Position numbers and translations under genes: made by a program. The notes under the pieces were generated by a model. It searched no databases, was not told the origin of the DNA, and was given only the letters and a program-made list of their open reading frames with translations. Source: Streptomyces sp. NBC_01716 (GTDB taxonomy: Bacteria > Actinomycetota > Actinomycetes > Streptomycetales > Streptomycetaceae). From it: 64,000 nucleotides of DNA. How positions within the stretch are numbered: position 1 is the first letter of the stretch; every line of letters starts with the position of its first letter. The stretch spans positions 5,766,001 to 5,830,000 of the forward strand of contig NZ_CP109181.1 in the NCBI RefSeq assembly GCF_036248275.1, given 5' to 3'. Shown here in pieces: positions 22,961 through 31,824 of the stretch.

Positions 22961-25261
22961 ATGTCCGAAGTCAACGGGGGGCCGCGAATCGGCGGCTGGA
23001 CCCGGTTCGTCACGGCGCGCCCACGGCTTTCGCTGCTGGTCGCCCTGGTGATCACAGCGCTGGCGGTCTTCGCGGGGAGCGGGGTCGGCGACCGGATGGG
23101 CAGCGGAGGCTGGGAGGACCCCGCAGCCTCGTCGACGTACGCCACGAAGGCGCTGGAGCGCGAGTTCCCGGCCTCCCAGCCGAATCTGCTGCTTCTCGTC
23201 GACGCGGGCGACAGAGGGGTGGACGACCCCGCCGTGGCCGCCGAGGCCGAGCGGCTGACCGAACGGCTGTCCGCCGAGAAGGGTGTCGTGGGCGTCGGGT
23301 CGTACTGGCAGACGCGGGCGCCCTCGCTGCGCGCCGAAAAGGGGGGCGAGGCGCTGATCGCGGCCAGGATCGTGGGCGAGGAGAAGGAGGCAGGCGAGAT
23401 CCTGGAGCGGATCGCGCCCGAATTCCGCGGCACCCAGGGCCTGTTGGAGGTCTCGGTCGGCGGGCCGGTCGCCGTGCGGCACGACATCCAGACGATCATC
23501 CAGGAGGACCTGCTCCGGGCCGAGCTGATAGCCCTTCCGGTCACGCTGGTCCTGCTCGTGATGGTCTTCGGCAGCGCGGTCGCGGCCCTGTTGCCGCTGG
23601 GTGTCGGCATCGTCGCCATTCTCGGGACCAACGCCGTGCTCCGCGGAATCACCGAGATCACGGATGTGTCGGTCTTCGCGCAGAACCTCACCACGGCTCT
23701 GGGGCTCGGACTGGCCGTGGACTACGCGCTGTTCATCGTGCGCAGATTCCGGGAGGAGCTGGCCGATGGCGCCGAGGTGCGGGACGCGGTGGGCACCACG
23801 CTGCGCACCGCCGGGCGGACGGTGCTGTTCTCCGCGCTGACGGTGGCGGTGTCGCTCGCGGCCATGATGGTCTTCCCGCAGTACTTCCTGCGCTCGTTCG
23901 CCTACGCCGGGATAGCGGTGGTGCTGCTCGCCGCCGCTGCCGCGCTGATCCTGCTGCCGGCCGCGCTGATGCTGCTCGGCCATCGGATCAACTCCCTCGA
24001 CCTGCGGGGGCTGTTCACTCGCGTACGCAAGCGCTCGGCGCCCGGCGGCGGGACGGCGGACGGATCCCCGCCGGGAGCGGCGAAGGCGGGGGAGGCGGGC
24101 CGGGGGTGGGGGCGTGCGGCGGCCCTGGTGATGCGCAGGGCTCCGCTCTTCGCCGTCGGGACCGCCACGGCTCTGGTCCTGCTCGGACTGCCTTTCCTTG
24201 GCGTCAAGTTCGGCACGGCCGACGACCGGCAGCTGCCGACGAGCGCGGAGTCCCGGGTGGTCCAGGAGGACATCAGGAGCGGCTTCTCCGGCAGTCCCGG
24301 GGGCGGGCTCGAAGTGCTGGGCGAGGGCGGGGCGACCTCCGCCGAGTACGCGGACTACCGCGACCGGGTGGCCGGGCTGCCGGATGTGCTGCGGGTCGAC
24401 GGCCCTGTCGTCTCGGGCGACCACGCGTACTTCACCGTGCTGCCGCGCGGCGAGGCGGTGGGCCCGGAGGCGCAGAGGCTCGTCCGTGAACTCCGCGCCG
24501 AGCCGGCGGCCTTCGACACCTCCGTCACCGGCACCGCCGCCGTACTGGTCGATTCGAAGGACGCCATCGCGGAACGGCTGCCCCTGGCCGCGGGCATCAT
24601 CGTCCTGGTGACACTGCTGCTGGTCTTCCTGCTGACGGGCAGCGTCCTCATCCCGATACAGGCGGTGGCGCTGAACGCGCTCAGCCTTACCGCGATGTTC
24701 GGGGCGGTCGTCTGGGTCTTCCAGGACGGCAATCTCTCGGGGCTGCTCGGTTTCACCTCGACGGGCGACATAGAGACGACGCTTCCGGTGCTGATGTTCT
24801 GCGTCGCCTTCGGACTCTCCATGGACTACGGGGTCTTCCTGATATCCCGGATCAAGGAGGAGTACGACCGCGGGGGTGACCACGAGCGCTCCGTCATGTT
24901 CGGGCTTCAGCGTACCGGCGGGCTGATCACGGCGGCGGCGGTGATCCTGGCGGTGGTCATGGTCGCCATCGGCGCCTCGCGGGTGACGAACACCAAGATG
25001 CTGGGGCTCGGGATCGCGCTCGCCGTGGTCATGGACGCGATGGTGGTGCGCAGTCTGCTGGTCCCGGCGGTCATGAAGCTGACGGGCAGAGCGACATGGT
25101 GGGCGCCGGGGCCGCTGCGCCGCTTCCACGACCGGTTCGGGGTGCGCGAGGGGGAGGCACGTCCGGCGGCCGTGACGGACGGCGCCCCCGGGTCCGGGGC
25201 ATCCGACGGGCCCGACGGGTCTGTGTCCGGGGCCGGTGAGCGGGACAAGGCCAGGGTCTGA
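22961..25261 (+). CDS. MMPL-family RND transporter
   Basis: A 766-aa inner-membrane RND exporter of the MMPL group. The usual duplicated layout is visible: one N-terminal TM helix, a large extracytoplasmic loop, five TM helices (~180-340), a cytoplasmic linker rich in Gly/Ala, then the second loop and five TM helices (~540-720). The relay motifs LGLGLAVDYALFIVRRFREEL and FGLSMDYGVFLISRIKEEYD each carry the conserved Asp-Tyr pair. It probably exports a lipid or hydrophobic compound sensed by the divergent TetR protein. A hairpin follows immediately. Confidence 0.94.
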   Translation: MSEVNGGPRIGGWTRFVTARPRLSLLVALVITALAVFAGSGVGDRMGSGGWEDPAASSTYATKALEREFPASQPNLLLLVDAGDRGVDDPAVAAEAERLTERLSAEKGVVGVGSYWQTRAPSLRAEKGGEALIAARIVGEEKEAGEILERIAPEFRGTQGLLEVSVGGPVAVRHDIQTIIQEDLLRAELIALPVTLVLLVMVFGSAVAALLPLGVGIVAILGTNAVLRGITEITDVSVFAQNLTTALGLGLAVDYALFIVRRFREELADGAEVRDAVGTTLRTAGRTVLFSALTVAVSLAAMMVFPQYFLRSFAYAGIAVVLLAAAAALILLPAALMLLGHRINSLDLRGLFTRVRKRSAPGGGTADGSPPGAAKAGEAGRGWGRAAALVMRRAPLFAVGTATALVLLGLPFLGVKFGTADDRQLPTSAESRVVQEDIRSGFSGSPGGGLEVLGEGGATSAEYADYRDRVAGLPDVLRVDGPVVSGDHAYFTVLPRGEAVGPEAQRLVRELRAEPAAFDTSVTGTAAVLVDSKDAIAERLPLAAGIIVLVTLLLVFLLTGSVLIPIQAVALNALSLTAMFGAVVWVFQDGNLSGLLGFTSTGDIETTLPVLMFCVAFGLSMDYGVFLISRIKEEYDRGGDHERSVMFGLQRTGGLITAAAVILAVVMVAIGASRVTNTKMLGLGIALAVVMDAMVVRSLLVPAVMKLTGRATWWAPGPLRRFHDRFGVREGEARPAAVTDGAPGSGASDGPDGSVSGAGERDKARV

Positions 25262-25276
25262 GTCGGTCTGAACGGA

Positions 25277-25331
25277 ACGGGGCCGAGGGCCCCGTACTCC
25301 ACCACGGGGGTGTGGGGTACGAGGCCCTCGG
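25277..25331 (+). terminator. Terminator with two mutually exclusive hairpins after mmpL
   Basis: ACGGGGCC-GAG-GGCCCCGT (25277-25295) is a compact perfect stem. CCGAGGGCC (25283-25291) can instead pair with GGCCCTCGG (25323-25331). Both lie just after the mmpL stop. The shared segment means only one can form at a time. Confidence 0.6.
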
Positions 25332-25375
25332 AGCCGGTCGCCGTACAGAACTGGCGCGGGGTCAGATCCCGGGCC

Positions 25376-25573
25376 TCACTCTCTGCGCCCTCTGTTGCCC
25401 GGGCGTTTGGCCACCCAGGAGCGGATGGTGTCCGCGTACCAGTAGGGCTTGCCGTTCTCCACATGGTCCGGCCGCGGAAGCAGACCATGCTTGCGGTACG
25501 AACGGACGGTGTCCGGCTGTACCCGGATGTGTGCGGCGATCTCCTTGTAGGACCAGAGATTTCTGTCCGTCAT
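25376..25573 (-). CDS. Small excisionase/AlpA-like HTH protein, 65 aa
   Basis: The protein is essentially a single MerR/excisionase-type helix-turn-helix: LWSYKEIAAHIRVQPDTVRSYRKHGLLPRPD, followed by an aromatic wing (GKPYWYADTIRSWVAKRPG). Such stand-alone proteins are common on actinobacterial chromosomes and in integrative elements. No integrase or att site is nearby. The ATG at 25573 has an AGGGAGG site 8 bases upstream; a GTG three codons earlier is less likely. Target unknown. Confidence 0.8.
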   Translation of the reverse strand: MTDRNLWSYKEIAAHIRVQPDTVRSYRKHGLLPRPDHVENGKPYWYADTIRSWVAKRPGNRGRRE

Positions 25574-25710
25574 GCGTGGCACCTCCCTGAGTCCGCCGCA
25601 GCGGCGGCCGGGGGGCCGTCCGCTGGGCTGCGACTCAAACGCTGGTGATCACTGAGCCTGTGCCCGTTGAACGACGCAGAGTGACCGTGGGGGAGGGGCT
25701 GTCGCGCCAC

Positions 25711-25771
25711 TGTGACAGAAAACCCGCGTAATGGAGACAAGCGTGACGTCGAGCGGACGTCTGTGACAGAA
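25711..25771. repeat. Direct repeat TGTGACAGAA, two copies
   Basis: The decamer occurs at 25711-25720 and 25762-25771 in the 254-bp gap between the small HTH gene and the iolE-like gene. The second copy is preceded by a direct repeat GACGTC...GACGTC. Possible regulator binding sites; no coding sequence was seen in the gap. Confidence 0.35.
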
Positions 25772-25827
25772 GCGACGCATCGGAAAAGGGTGAACCAATG
25801 GTCCAACTGTTCGACGTGGGCGCCGAG

Positions 25828-26739
25828 TTAGGCGCCGCACGAGCGCAGGAAGCGGCGCGTGCGCTCAGCGATCGGGAAGGGCTTGTCGGGTGGGCACGGA
25901 TACATGTCCTGCTCGACGATGGCGAAGAGATCGACGCCCAGTTTCTGGGCCGCCGTCAGCACCGGTCCCAGCGCGGGCACTCCGGCCGGCGGCTCGCACA
26001 TCACGCCCCGTCCGACGGCCGGCCCGAACGGTACTTCGCCCGCGATCACGTCGGCGAGGATCTCCGGATCCACCTGCTTGAGATGCAGATAGCCGATCCG
26101 CTCCCCGTAGGTCTCGATCAGCTTGACGCTGTCACCGCCGCAGTACGCGTAGTGCCCGGTGTCCAGACACAGTGACACCAGATCGGGATCGGTGGCGTCG
26201 AGGAAACGGCTGACGTTCTCCTCGCTGTCGATGTGGGTGTCGGCGTGCGGATGGACCACGATGTTCAGCCCGAAGCGGTCGCGCACCTCGCGGCCGAGCC
26301 GTTCGGTCTGGGTCGTCAGGTCCTGCCACTGCGCGGAGGTCAGCGTCCGGTTCTCCAGCACCTGCCCCGTCTTGTCGTCACGCCAGAAGGACGGAATGAC
26401 GACCAGATGGTCCGCGCCCATCTCCCTGGTGAGCGCCGCGATGTCGGCGACATGCGCCCAGGTCGTGTCCCAGACGGCGGGGCCGTGGTGGAGTCCGGTG
26501 AACACGGTGCCCGCCGAGACCTTCAGACCGCGCGCGGCCGTCTCCTCGGCGAGGCGGGCCGGATCGGTGGGGAGGTAGCCGTAGGGGCCGAGTTCGATCC
26601 ACTCGTATCCGGCCTCGGCCACTTCGTCGAGGAAACGCTGCCAGGGAACCTGCTGGGGATCGTCGGGGAACCACACGCCCCAGGAGTCAGGTGCCGACCC
26701 GACCCTGATGCGGTCCAGCGGGGGTACGGAGGAGGTCAT
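25828..26739 (-). CDS. iolE: myo-Inosose-2-dehydratase-like TIM-barrel protein (IolE family)
   Basis: A 303-aa xylose-isomerase-like barrel with features of IolE: VGSAPDSWGVWFP at the N-terminus, LGPYGYLPTDP, metal-site segments VVHPHADTHIDS and LCLDTGHYAYCGGD, and YLHLKQVDPE. It would dehydrate 2-keto-myo-inositol. It is divergent from iolC, sharing a 126-bp intergenic region with promoter and operator-like sequences, which supports a role in inositol catabolism. A paralogous sugar isomerase function is possible, so the symbol is tentative. Confidence 0.8.
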   Translation of the reverse strand: MTSSVPPLDRIRVGSAPDSWGVWFPDDPQQVPWQRFLDEVAEAGYEWIELGPYGYLPTDPARLAEETAARGLKVSAGTVFTGLHHGPAVWDTTWAHVADIAALTREMGADHLVVIPSFWRDDKTGQVLENRTLTSAQWQDLTTQTERLGREVRDRFGLNIVVHPHADTHIDSEENVSRFLDATDPDLVSLCLDTGHYAYCGGDSVKLIETYGERIGYLHLKQVDPEILADVIAGEVPFGPAVGRGVMCEPPAGVPALGPVLTAAQKLGVDLFAIVEQDMYPCPPDKPFPIAERTRRFLRSCGA

Positions 26740-26770
26740 GGCGGTCAGCCTCCCGGCCGTCCGAGAAGAG

Positions 26771-26834
26771 TGTCAAGCCTTCGTCCGAATGTAAGGACAA
26801 AACGTTGACAGAGGTCGGGAGGGAGCACTAGACC
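26771..26834 (+). promoter_or_regulatory. Divergent iolE/iolC promoter region with operator-like repeat
   Basis: TTGACA (26805-26810) and TAGACC (26829-26834), 18 bases apart, form a good + strand promoter. A mirror TGTCAA (26771-26776) supplies a -35 for the opposite direction. Between them TTCGTCC-N8-GGACAAA is a near-perfect inverted repeat, a likely operator for an inositol-responsive repressor encoded elsewhere. Confidence 0.6.
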
Positions 26835-26865
26835 TGGGTCGGGCCGTCGAAACGAGGGGACGCGC

Positions 26866-27984
26866 ATGCCTGAGCCGTACGACGTGATCACCATGGGGCG
26901 GATCGGCGTTGACCTCTATCCGCTGCGTACCGGAGTCCCGTTGGCACAGGTCGACACCTTCGGGAAGTTCCTCGGCGGTTCGGCGACGAATGTGGCCGTT
27001 GCCGCCGCCCGGCTCGGCCGTCGGAGCGCGGTCATCACCCGCACCGGACGGGACGCGTTCGGGGACTATCTCCACCACGCCCTGCGGGAGTTCGAGGTGG
27101 ACGACCGGTGGGTGACACCGGTCGACCGGTGGCCCACCCCGGTGACGTTCTGCGAGATCTTTCCCCCGGACGACTTCCCGCTCTACTTCTACCGGCAGCC
27201 CAAGGCGCCCGATCTGGAGATCCACCCGGACGAGTTGGACCTGGACTCCATCCGGTCGGCACGGATCTTCTGGATGACGGGTACGGGCCTGTGCGAGGAG
27301 CCCAGCAGGGCCGCCACGCTGACGGCGCTGCGTACGCGCAGCGAGGCACGCGCACGCAACGCCGACGAGCGTCAGTCCGGGCAGCGGCCCGGAACCGCCG
27401 TCACCGTCTTCGATCTCGACTGGCGCCCGATGTTCTGGAAGGCACCGGGCGACGGCCCCGGCTCCGGCGCCCCGGCTTCCGAGGACTCCGCCCCCACCGG
27501 CGCGCCCGATGATCCGCGAGCCCTCATGGCCGTCGCCCGGCCCCTGTACGAGCAGGCCCTGCGCCACGCCACGGTCGCAGTCGGCAACCTGGACGAGTGC
27601 GAAGTCGCCGTCGGAGAGCGGGAACCGTACGCCGCCGCCCAAGCGCTCCTCGCCGCCGGACCCGAACTGGCCGTCGTCAAACAGGGCCCCAAGGGCGTTC
27701 TCGCCGTCCACCGCGACGGCACGACCGCCGAGGTGCCGCCCGTCCCCGTCGAGGTCGTCAACGGCCTCGGCGCCGGGGATGCCTTCGGCGGCGCCCTCTG
27801 CCACGGACTGCTGGCGGGCTGGGACCTGGAGCGCGTCATGCGGTACGCCAACGCCGCCGGTGCCATCGTCGCCGCCCGGCTCGCCTGCTCGTCCGCCATG
27901 CCGTACGCCAGGGAAGTCGTCCAGGTCCTCGGCGGCGGCCCCGTCCCCACGCCGGGAACGCTGCCCCCGGAGGCCGCCCTGTGA
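26866..27984 (+). CDS. iolC: 5-Dehydro-2-deoxygluconokinase, PfkB family
   Basis: A 372-aa ribokinase-family kinase for the IolC step, phosphorylating 5-dehydro-2-deoxygluconate. The N-terminal PfkB segment GKFLGGSATNVAVAAARLG and the C-terminal catalytic motif VVNGLGAGDAFGGALCHGLL with the base Asp are both present. About 60 residues in the middle (~155-225) are a Gly/Ala/Pro/Glu-rich low-complexity insert not needed for the fold. The stop overlaps the GTG of the next gene. It is first in a five-gene inositol operon. Confidence 0.92.
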   Translation: MPEPYDVITMGRIGVDLYPLRTGVPLAQVDTFGKFLGGSATNVAVAAARLGRRSAVITRTGRDAFGDYLHHALREFEVDDRWVTPVDRWPTPVTFCEIFPPDDFPLYFYRQPKAPDLEIHPDELDLDSIRSARIFWMTGTGLCEEPSRAATLTALRTRSEARARNADERQSGQRPGTAVTVFDLDWRPMFWKAPGDGPGSGAPASEDSAPTGAPDDPRALMAVARPLYEQALRHATVAVGNLDECEVAVGEREPYAAAQALLAAGPELAVVKQGPKGVLAVHRDGTTAEVPPVPVEVVNGLGAGDAFGGALCHGLLAGWDLERVMRYANAAGAIVAARLACSSAMPYAREVVQVLGGGPVPTPGTLPPEAAL

Positions 27985-28862
27985 CCCGAGTCGACGCGTC
28001 GGATCTCGTACGGATCCGTACGCACCACCCCGAGGCGGTCGCCGAGGCCGCCGCCCGCCGCAGCCGCCGCCCCCTGCTGCGCCCCGGCGGACGGCTGATG
28101 ATCGTCGCGGCCGACCACCCGGCGCGTGGCGCCATGGCCGTCGGCAACCGCCGGCTGGCCATGGCCAACCGTGTCGACCTGCTGGAGCGTCTCTGCCTCG
28201 CGCTGTCCCGCCCCGGCGTGGACGGCGTCCTCGCCACCTCCGACATACTCGACGACCTGCTGCTCCTCGGCGCCCTGGAGGACCGCGTCGTCGTCGGTTC
28301 CATGAACCGAGGCGGCCTCGCCGGCGCCGCCTTCGAACTGGACGACCGCTTCACCGGTCACCGCGCCGAGGACATCGCCCGCCTCGGCTTCGACGCGGGC
28401 AAGCTGCTGCTGCGTATCGACTACGAGGACGAGCGCTCGGCGGACACCCTCCTGTCGGCCGCGCGCGCCGTGGACGCCATGGCGGAGCGCCGGCTGCCGG
28501 TCTTCGTCGAGCCGTTCATCTGCCGCCGCAGGGACGGACGGCTCAGCAACGACCTGACGGCCGAGGCGGTGACCCGCTCCATCGCCATCGCCTCCGGCCT
28601 CGGCGGCACCTCCGCGTACACCTGGCTGAAACTGCCCGTCACCGAGAATCCCGACGACATGGCCCGGGTGATGGAGACGTCCACCCTGCCCGCCGTCCTG
28701 CTCGGCGGTGAGATCGGCGACGACCAGGAGGGCGCGTACGAGAAGTGGCGCAAGGCGCTGCGCCTGCCCACGGTGCAGGGCCTGGTCGTGGGGCGCTCGC
28801 TCCTCTATCCGGTGGACGGCGACGTCGCGGCGGCGGTCGACACCGCCGTGGGCCTGTTGTAG
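27981..28862 (+). CDS. Cgl0159-family (beta/alpha)8 aldolase, likely DKGP aldolase step of inositol catabolism
   Basis: A 293-aa class I-like aldolase barrel resembling the actinobacterial family found in iol operons. Segments GGRLMIVAADHPARG, GLAGAAFELDDRFTG, LLLRIDYEDE and SAYTWLKLPV (candidate Schiff-base Lys) are visible. In this position it would cleave 2-deoxy-5-keto-gluconate-6-phosphate to malonate semialdehyde and dihydroxyacetone phosphate, the IolJ reaction. That assignment is from context, as no iolJ is present. GTG start overlaps the iolC stop. Confidence 0.83.
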   Translation: MTRVDASDLVRIRTHHPEAVAEAAARRSRRPLLRPGGRLMIVAADHPARGAMAVGNRRLAMANRVDLLERLCLALSRPGVDGVLATSDILDDLLLLGALEDRVVVGSMNRGGLAGAAFELDDRFTGHRAEDIARLGFDAGKLLLRIDYEDERSADTLLSAARAVDAMAERRLPVFVEPFICRRRDGRLSNDLTAEAVTRSIAIASGLGGTSAYTWLKLPVTENPDDMARVMETSTLPAVLLGGEIGDDQEGAYEKWRKALRLPTVQGLVVGRSLLYPVDGDVAAAVDTAVGLL

Positions 28863-28942
28863 GGGGCCCGGGGCCGGCGGACGGAGCGGCTGTAGGGGTC
28901 ACGGGGAGAGTAGGCAGACGTGCGGAGGGATACGGAACGACC

Positions 28943-29917
28943 ATGACGACGGACACCGACACCGGCTCGGACACCGGCTCCGACGGTGAGTTCCTGGAAC
29001 GGCACGTGCGCGCGGGCAGCGCGGCGAACGGACCGTACGCGCTCGACATCGAGCCGCGCCGGGCCGGCTGGCTGCACAGCGCCCTGCGCGTCCTCGACCT
29101 GCCGCCCGGCGGTACACACACGCTGGACAGCGGGGGCAGTGAGTGGATCGTGCTTCCGCTCAACGGCGGTTGTACGGTGCACACGCAAGGCGAGATCTTT
29201 GAACTGCTGGGCAGAGAAAGCGTGTTCAGCTCCGTCACGGACTTCGCGTACGTTCCGCGTGACGCCCACGCCCAGATCGCCTCCGGTGCGGGAGGCCGCT
29301 TCGCCCTGGCAGGAGCGAAGTGCGAGCGACGACTCCCCGCTCGCTACGGCTCCGCACCGGAGGTTCCGGTCGAACTGCGGGGCAGCGGCAACTGTTCCCG
29401 CCAGGTCAACAACTTCGCCGCCGCCGACACCTTCGACTGCGACCGGCTGATCGCGGTCGAAGTCCTCACGCCCGGCGGCAACTGGTCGTCGTACCCGCCG
29501 CACAAGCACGACGAGAACCACCCCGGCGTCGAGTCGGAGCTGGAGGAGATCTACTACTTCGAGATCGAGGACGGCGGCCTCGGCTACCACCGCGTCTCGC
29601 CCTCCAGGCCCGGCGGTACGGATGTCCTCGCCGAGGTCCGGACCGGCGACACCGTCCTCATCCCCGACGGCTGGCACGGCCCCTCCATCGCCGCCCCCGG
29701 CCGCACCATGTACTACCTCAACGTGATGGCCGGACCGGGCGAGACCAGACAGTGGCTGATCCGCGACCACCCCGACCACGGCTGGATCCGCGACACCTGG
29801 CCCGGACAGGCGGTCGATCCCCGGCTGCCGATGTACGGAGCCCCGCGACAGCCGGCGCCGCAGCGACCGCCGAGCCACCCTCCTTATGAGGACAAGGACG
29901 AGGAGACCCACCGATGA
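28943..29917 (+). CDS. iolB: 5-Deoxy-glucuronate isomerase
   Basis: Cupin-type isomerase of 324 aa converting 5-deoxyglucuronate to 5-dehydro-2-deoxygluconate. Metal-binding cupin motifs are seen: YPPHKHDENHPGVESELEEIYYFEI contains the usual His/His/Glu set, here cited by its key residues H-H-E, and a C-terminal His in DGWHGPS. The N-terminus is a Thr/Asp/Gly-rich repeat. The ATG at 28943 follows GGAGGGA at a somewhat long distance. The stop overlaps the iolD start (ATGA). Confidence 0.93.
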   Translation: MTTDTDTGSDTGSDGEFLERHVRAGSAANGPYALDIEPRRAGWLHSALRVLDLPPGGTHTLDSGGSEWIVLPLNGGCTVHTQGEIFELLGRESVFSSVTDFAYVPRDAHAQIASGAGGRFALAGAKCERRLPARYGSAPEVPVELRGSGNCSRQVNNFAAADTFDCDRLIAVEVLTPGGNWSSYPPHKHDENHPGVESELEEIYYFEIEDGGLGYHRVSPSRPGGTDVLAEVRTGDTVLIPDGWHGPSIAAPGRTMYYLNVMAGPGETRQWLIRDHPDHGWIRDTWPGQAVDPRLPMYGAPRQPAPQRPPSHPPYEDKDEETHR

Positions 29918-31800
29918 GTACGCGCCGCCTCACCGTGGCCCAGGCGCTGATCGCCTTCCTGTCCCGCCAGTACACCGAACGCGACGGCAGCCGCCGCCGG
30001 CTGATCGACGCCACCTGGGGCATCTTCGGCCACGGGAACGTCGCGGGCATCGGCCAGGCGCTCGTCCAGGCCGGCCCGGACATGCCGTACTTCCAGGGCC
30101 GCAGCGAACAGGCCATGGTCCACGCCGCCGTCGGCTACGCCCGCCAGAGCAACCGCCTCTCCACCCACGCCGTGACCACCTCCATCGGCCCCGGCGCCAC
30201 CAACCTCGTCACCGGCGCGGCCCTCGCCACCATCAACCGGCTGCCCGTGCTGCTGCTCCCCGGCGACATCTTCGCGACGCACCCCGCCGACCCCGTCCTC
30301 CAGCAGCTCGAAGTGCCCCACGCGGGCGACGTCTCCGTCAACGACGCGCTCCGCCCGGTGTCGAAGTACTTCGACCGCGTCTCGCGGCCGGAGGCGCTCA
30401 TCCCGGCCGCGCTCGCGGCCATGCGGGTCCTCACCGACCCCGCCGAGACCGGCGCGGTGACCCTAGCCCTGCCGCAGGACGTACAGGCGGAGGCGTACGA
30501 CTGGCCGGAGGAGTTCTTCGCCGAGCGCGTCTGGCGGGTCCGCAGGCAGGGCCCCGATCCGTACGAACTCGCCGACGCCGCCGAGGCCGTGCGCGCCGCG
30601 AGGCGTCCGCTGCTCGTGGCGGGCGGCGGCGTCCACCACAGCGCGGCCGAGGACGCATTGGCCGCCTTCGCGACGGCGACCGGCATCCCCGTCGCCTCCA
30701 CCCAGGCAGGCAAGGGCTCCCTGCGCCACGACCATCCGGCGGACGTCGGCGCGATCGGCCACACCGGCACCGCCACCGCCGACGAACTGGCCCGCACCGC
30801 CGACCTGGTGATCGGCGTCGGCACCCGCTGGTCCGACTTCTCCACGGCGTCCGCGACGCTCTTCTCGAATCCGACCGTCCGTTTTCTCAACATCAACGTC
30901 ACCGGCTTCGACGCCCACAAGCTCGCCGCCGCCCCCCTCGTCGCCGACGCCCGCACCGCCCTGGAAAAACTCACCGCGGCCCTCCCGGACCACCGCGTGG
31001 ACGCCGCCTACGCCACCGAGTACGCGGAGGACAAGGAGCGCTGGGAGCACCGCGTCGACGCGGCCTTCGACACCTCGGAGGACCTGGTACGGCCCACCCA
31101 GCCACAGGTCCTCGGGCTGCTCGACGCGCTCGTCAGGGACGAGGACATCGTCATCAACGCGGCGGGATCGCTCCCCGGCGACCTCCACAAGCTGTGGCGC
31201 TCCCGCTCCCGCGACCAGTACCACGTCGAGTACGGCTATTCGTGCATGGGTTACGAGATTCCGGCCGCCATCGGCGTGATGCTGGCCGACCCGGGGCGCC
31301 CGGTCTGGGCACTGGTCGGCGACGGCACATATCTGATGAATCCCACCGAGATCGTCACCGCCGTCCAGGAACGCCTCCCACTGAAGCTGGTGATCCTTCA
31401 GAACCACGGCTACGCGTCGATCGGCGGTCTCTCCGAGTCCGTCGGGGCGGAACGGTTCGGTACGGCGTACCGCTTCCGGGAGGCCGACACCGTCGGCTCG
31501 CCGACCTACACGGGCGATCCCCTCCCGGTCGATCTCGCCGCCAACGCGGCCTCGCTCGGGATGCGCGTGATCCGCGCCAAGACCATCCGTGACCTGCGCG
31601 AAGCCCTTGTCCTCGCGCGCGCGTCCGACGTCCCCACATGTGTCTACGCGGAGACCGAAACGGCAGACACTGTGTCGGGCGCGCCCCCCGCGCAGGCGTG
31701 GTGGGATGTTCCCGTGGCCGAGACGGCGACCCGCGCGCCGGCGGTCACAGCACGCGAGGAGTACGACCGGAAAGCCGCCGCCCGCCGCCGCCACCTCTGA
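29914..31800 (+). CDS. iolD: 3D-(3,5/4)-trihydroxycyclohexane-1,2-dione hydrolase
   Basis: ThDP-dependent ring-opening hydrolase, 628 aa. N-terminal Pyr-domain Glu in FQGRSEQAMVHAAVGYAR, then a central domain, and the ThDP/Mg motif beginning GDGTYLMNPTEIVTA and ending LVILQNHGYASIG. These features and the length match the family. It follows iolB with ATGA coupling and precedes iolA by 24 bases. Confidence 0.95.
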   Translation: MSTRRLTVAQALIAFLSRQYTERDGSRRRLIDATWGIFGHGNVAGIGQALVQAGPDMPYFQGRSEQAMVHAAVGYARQSNRLSTHAVTTSIGPGATNLVTGAALATINRLPVLLLPGDIFATHPADPVLQQLEVPHAGDVSVNDALRPVSKYFDRVSRPEALIPAALAAMRVLTDPAETGAVTLALPQDVQAEAYDWPEEFFAERVWRVRRQGPDPYELADAAEAVRAARRPLLVAGGGVHHSAAEDALAAFATATGIPVASTQAGKGSLRHDHPADVGAIGHTGTATADELARTADLVIGVGTRWSDFSTASATLFSNPTVRFLNINVTGFDAHKLAAAPLVADARTALEKLTAALPDHRVDAAYATEYAEDKERWEHRVDAAFDTSEDLVRPTQPQVLGLLDALVRDEDIVINAAGSLPGDLHKLWRSRSRDQYHVEYGYSCMGYEIPAAIGVMLADPGRPVWALVGDGTYLMNPTEIVTAVQERLPLKLVILQNHGYASIGGLSESVGAERFGTAYRFREADTVGSPTYTGDPLPVDLAANAASLGMRVIRAKTIRDLREALVLARASDVPTCVYAETETADTVSGAPPAQAWWDVPVAETATRAPAVTAREEYDRKAAARRRHL

Positions 31801-31824
31801 CCGATGGACCCGAAGGAGCAGGCA

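Noticed and set aside
22937..25129. 730-codon minus-strand frame opposite the MMPL gene
   Set aside because: Shadow frame rich in Arg/His/Gln; the + strand shows the full MMPL architecture.
25376..25573. Excisionase-like gene as evidence of an integrated element
   Set aside because: No integrase, replication gene or att-like direct repeats within several kb; stand-alone HTH proteins of this kind are common.
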